Positions 15,324 to 15,766 of a stretch of 15,766 bases of DNA are shown here, piece after piece. The notes beneath the pieces are model-generated. The model saw only the letters and a program-made list of their open reading frames with translations, searched no databases and had not been told where the DNA came from. The stretch comes from Flavobacteriales bacterium. GTDB taxonomy: Bacteria; Bacteroidota; Bacteroidia; Flavobacteriales; Crocinitomicaceae. The DNA is taken from contig CANCEQ010000057.1 in assembly GCA_947375085.1 (NCBI GenBank), positions 1 through 15,766 of the forward strand. The letters run 5' to 3'. The position numbers and the translations under genes are program-made. Position 1 is the stretch's first letter; each line of letters opens with the position of its first letter.

Positions 15324-15362
15324 AAAAACAGGCTGATTCAATTTAAGAATCAGCCTGTTTTT
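15324..15362. terminator. Bidirectional intrinsic terminator closing the island
   Basis: aaaaacaggctgattc (15324-15339) pairs perfectly with its complement (15347-15362) around a seven-base loop. A- and T-rich ends in both directions let it end transcription of the HEPN gene from the left and of the amidase gene (stop at 15365) from the right. Confidence 0.92.
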
Positions 15363-15364
15363 GT

Positions 15365-15766
15365 TTATAGTGAGTTTATTTTTTCTATCAACTCCTCCTG
15401 CGGATGACAATCTGATTTATCTTTCCGATAACTAACGTGTGTATATATTCCAGGACTGCCTGATAAGGCCGACCTTGAAATATTCCACATATCTTTCTTG
15501 TAATCCTTTGGAATATTGTAAGTATCAGCCAAATAATCAATGAGGTTTGCTAATGATTCCAGCTGCTTATCTGTATATTTCTGATAATAAAACGAACCTC
15601 TGAATGGAGAATCATAAACATAAACATCTTCAATTGGAATTTCTTGATTGAGATAGTTAATGTATTTGCTCTTTTGCAGTTTTAAGGGCCCCCAATTGCA
15701 TAATTCAATACCAATGGACTGTTTATTCAAAAGTGTATTATTGAGTTCGTGAGTCCCTAAATGATG
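15365..15766 (-). CDS. N-acetylmuramoyl-L-alanine amidase (Amidase_2), partial at the N-terminus
   Basis: A peptidoglycan amidase that cleaves the bond between N-acetylmuramic acid and L-alanine, related to T7 lysozyme and PGRP proteins. The frame stays open to the right edge of the window and reads HHLGTHELNN before the TTG at 15730, so that TTG is internal and the true start lies outside. Visible family features are the NKQSIGIEL block with its Glu, and near the C-terminus a THVSYRKDKSDCHP segment. That segment's His, Lys and Cys match the order of His122, Lys128 and Cys130 in T7 lysozyme; the first zinc His should lie beyond the window edge. It is convergent with the defence island and separated from it by the shared terminator. 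It could be a chromosomal cell-wall enzyme or a prophage lysis gene; the sequence in view does not decide. Confidence 0.85.
   Translation of the reverse strand, partial: HHLGTHELNNTLLNKQSIGIELCNWGPLKLQKSKYINYLNQEIPIEDVYVYDSPFRGSFYYQKYTDKQLESLANLIDYLADTYNIPKDYKKDMWNISRSALSGSPGIYTHVSYRKDKSDCHPQEELIEKINSL

Noticed and set aside
15365..15730. Complete 121-aa amidase starting at the TTG at 15730
   Set aside because: The frame stays open upstream to the window edge with family-like residues (HHLGTHELNN), so the TTG is internal and the gene is truncated by the window.

Overview
The window is strongly AT-rich DNA, most likely from a member of the Bacteroidota, probably class Flavobacteriia. Four things suggest this: the composition, the lack of Shine-Dalgarno sequences, matches to the Bacteroidota promoter -7 box (TAnnTTTG) upstream of the nuclease and the methyltransferase genes, and a DUF6943-type protein at the left end. 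The species cannot be named from the sequence alone.

Layout. Positions 1-777 hold three small minus-strand genes: one cut by the edge, one DUF6943-like, one unknown. About 1.4 kb (836-2246) then carries no convincing gene. It is full of inverted repeats and a dispersed short motif, and looks like the non-coding or degenerate part of a mobile element. Positions 2295-3053 encode a secreted DNA/RNA non-specific endonuclease. It is convergent with a SIR2-like protein (3154-4251, minus), and the two share a symmetrical terminator.

Divergent from the SIR2-like gene, a run of seven plus-strand genes (4354-15294) forms a defence island: a large MmeI-type DNA methyltransferase; a KAP-like P-loop NTPase; an AlbA_2/HATPase (Schlafen-like) protein preceded by a 28-bp perfect palindrome; an SF2 DExH helicase; a GIY-YIG nuclease; a DUF262 (GmrS/ParB-like) protein; and a HEPN ribonuclease-like protein. 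A strong bidirectional terminator closes the run. The last gene, cut by the right edge, is a minus-strand N-acetylmuramoyl-L-alanine amidase that probably belongs to the flanking chromosome or to a neighbouring phage-derived unit.

How the genes may work together (inference). Three pairs lie 1-3 bp apart and are probably translationally coupled: methyltransferase/KAP, helicase/GIY-YIG and DUF262/HEPN. The AlbA_2 protein sits between the first two pairs. The methyltransferase has no visible nuclease motif in its N-terminal region, so cleavage would have to come from a partner. The helicase plus GIY-YIG nuclease is the obvious candidate, giving a multi-subunit restriction-like system. DUF262/HEPN looks like a separate module added at the end that could act on RNA. 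The SIR2-like protein may be an independent NAD-depleting defence gene or part of the island. I do not recognise the whole seven-gene arrangement as a named system.
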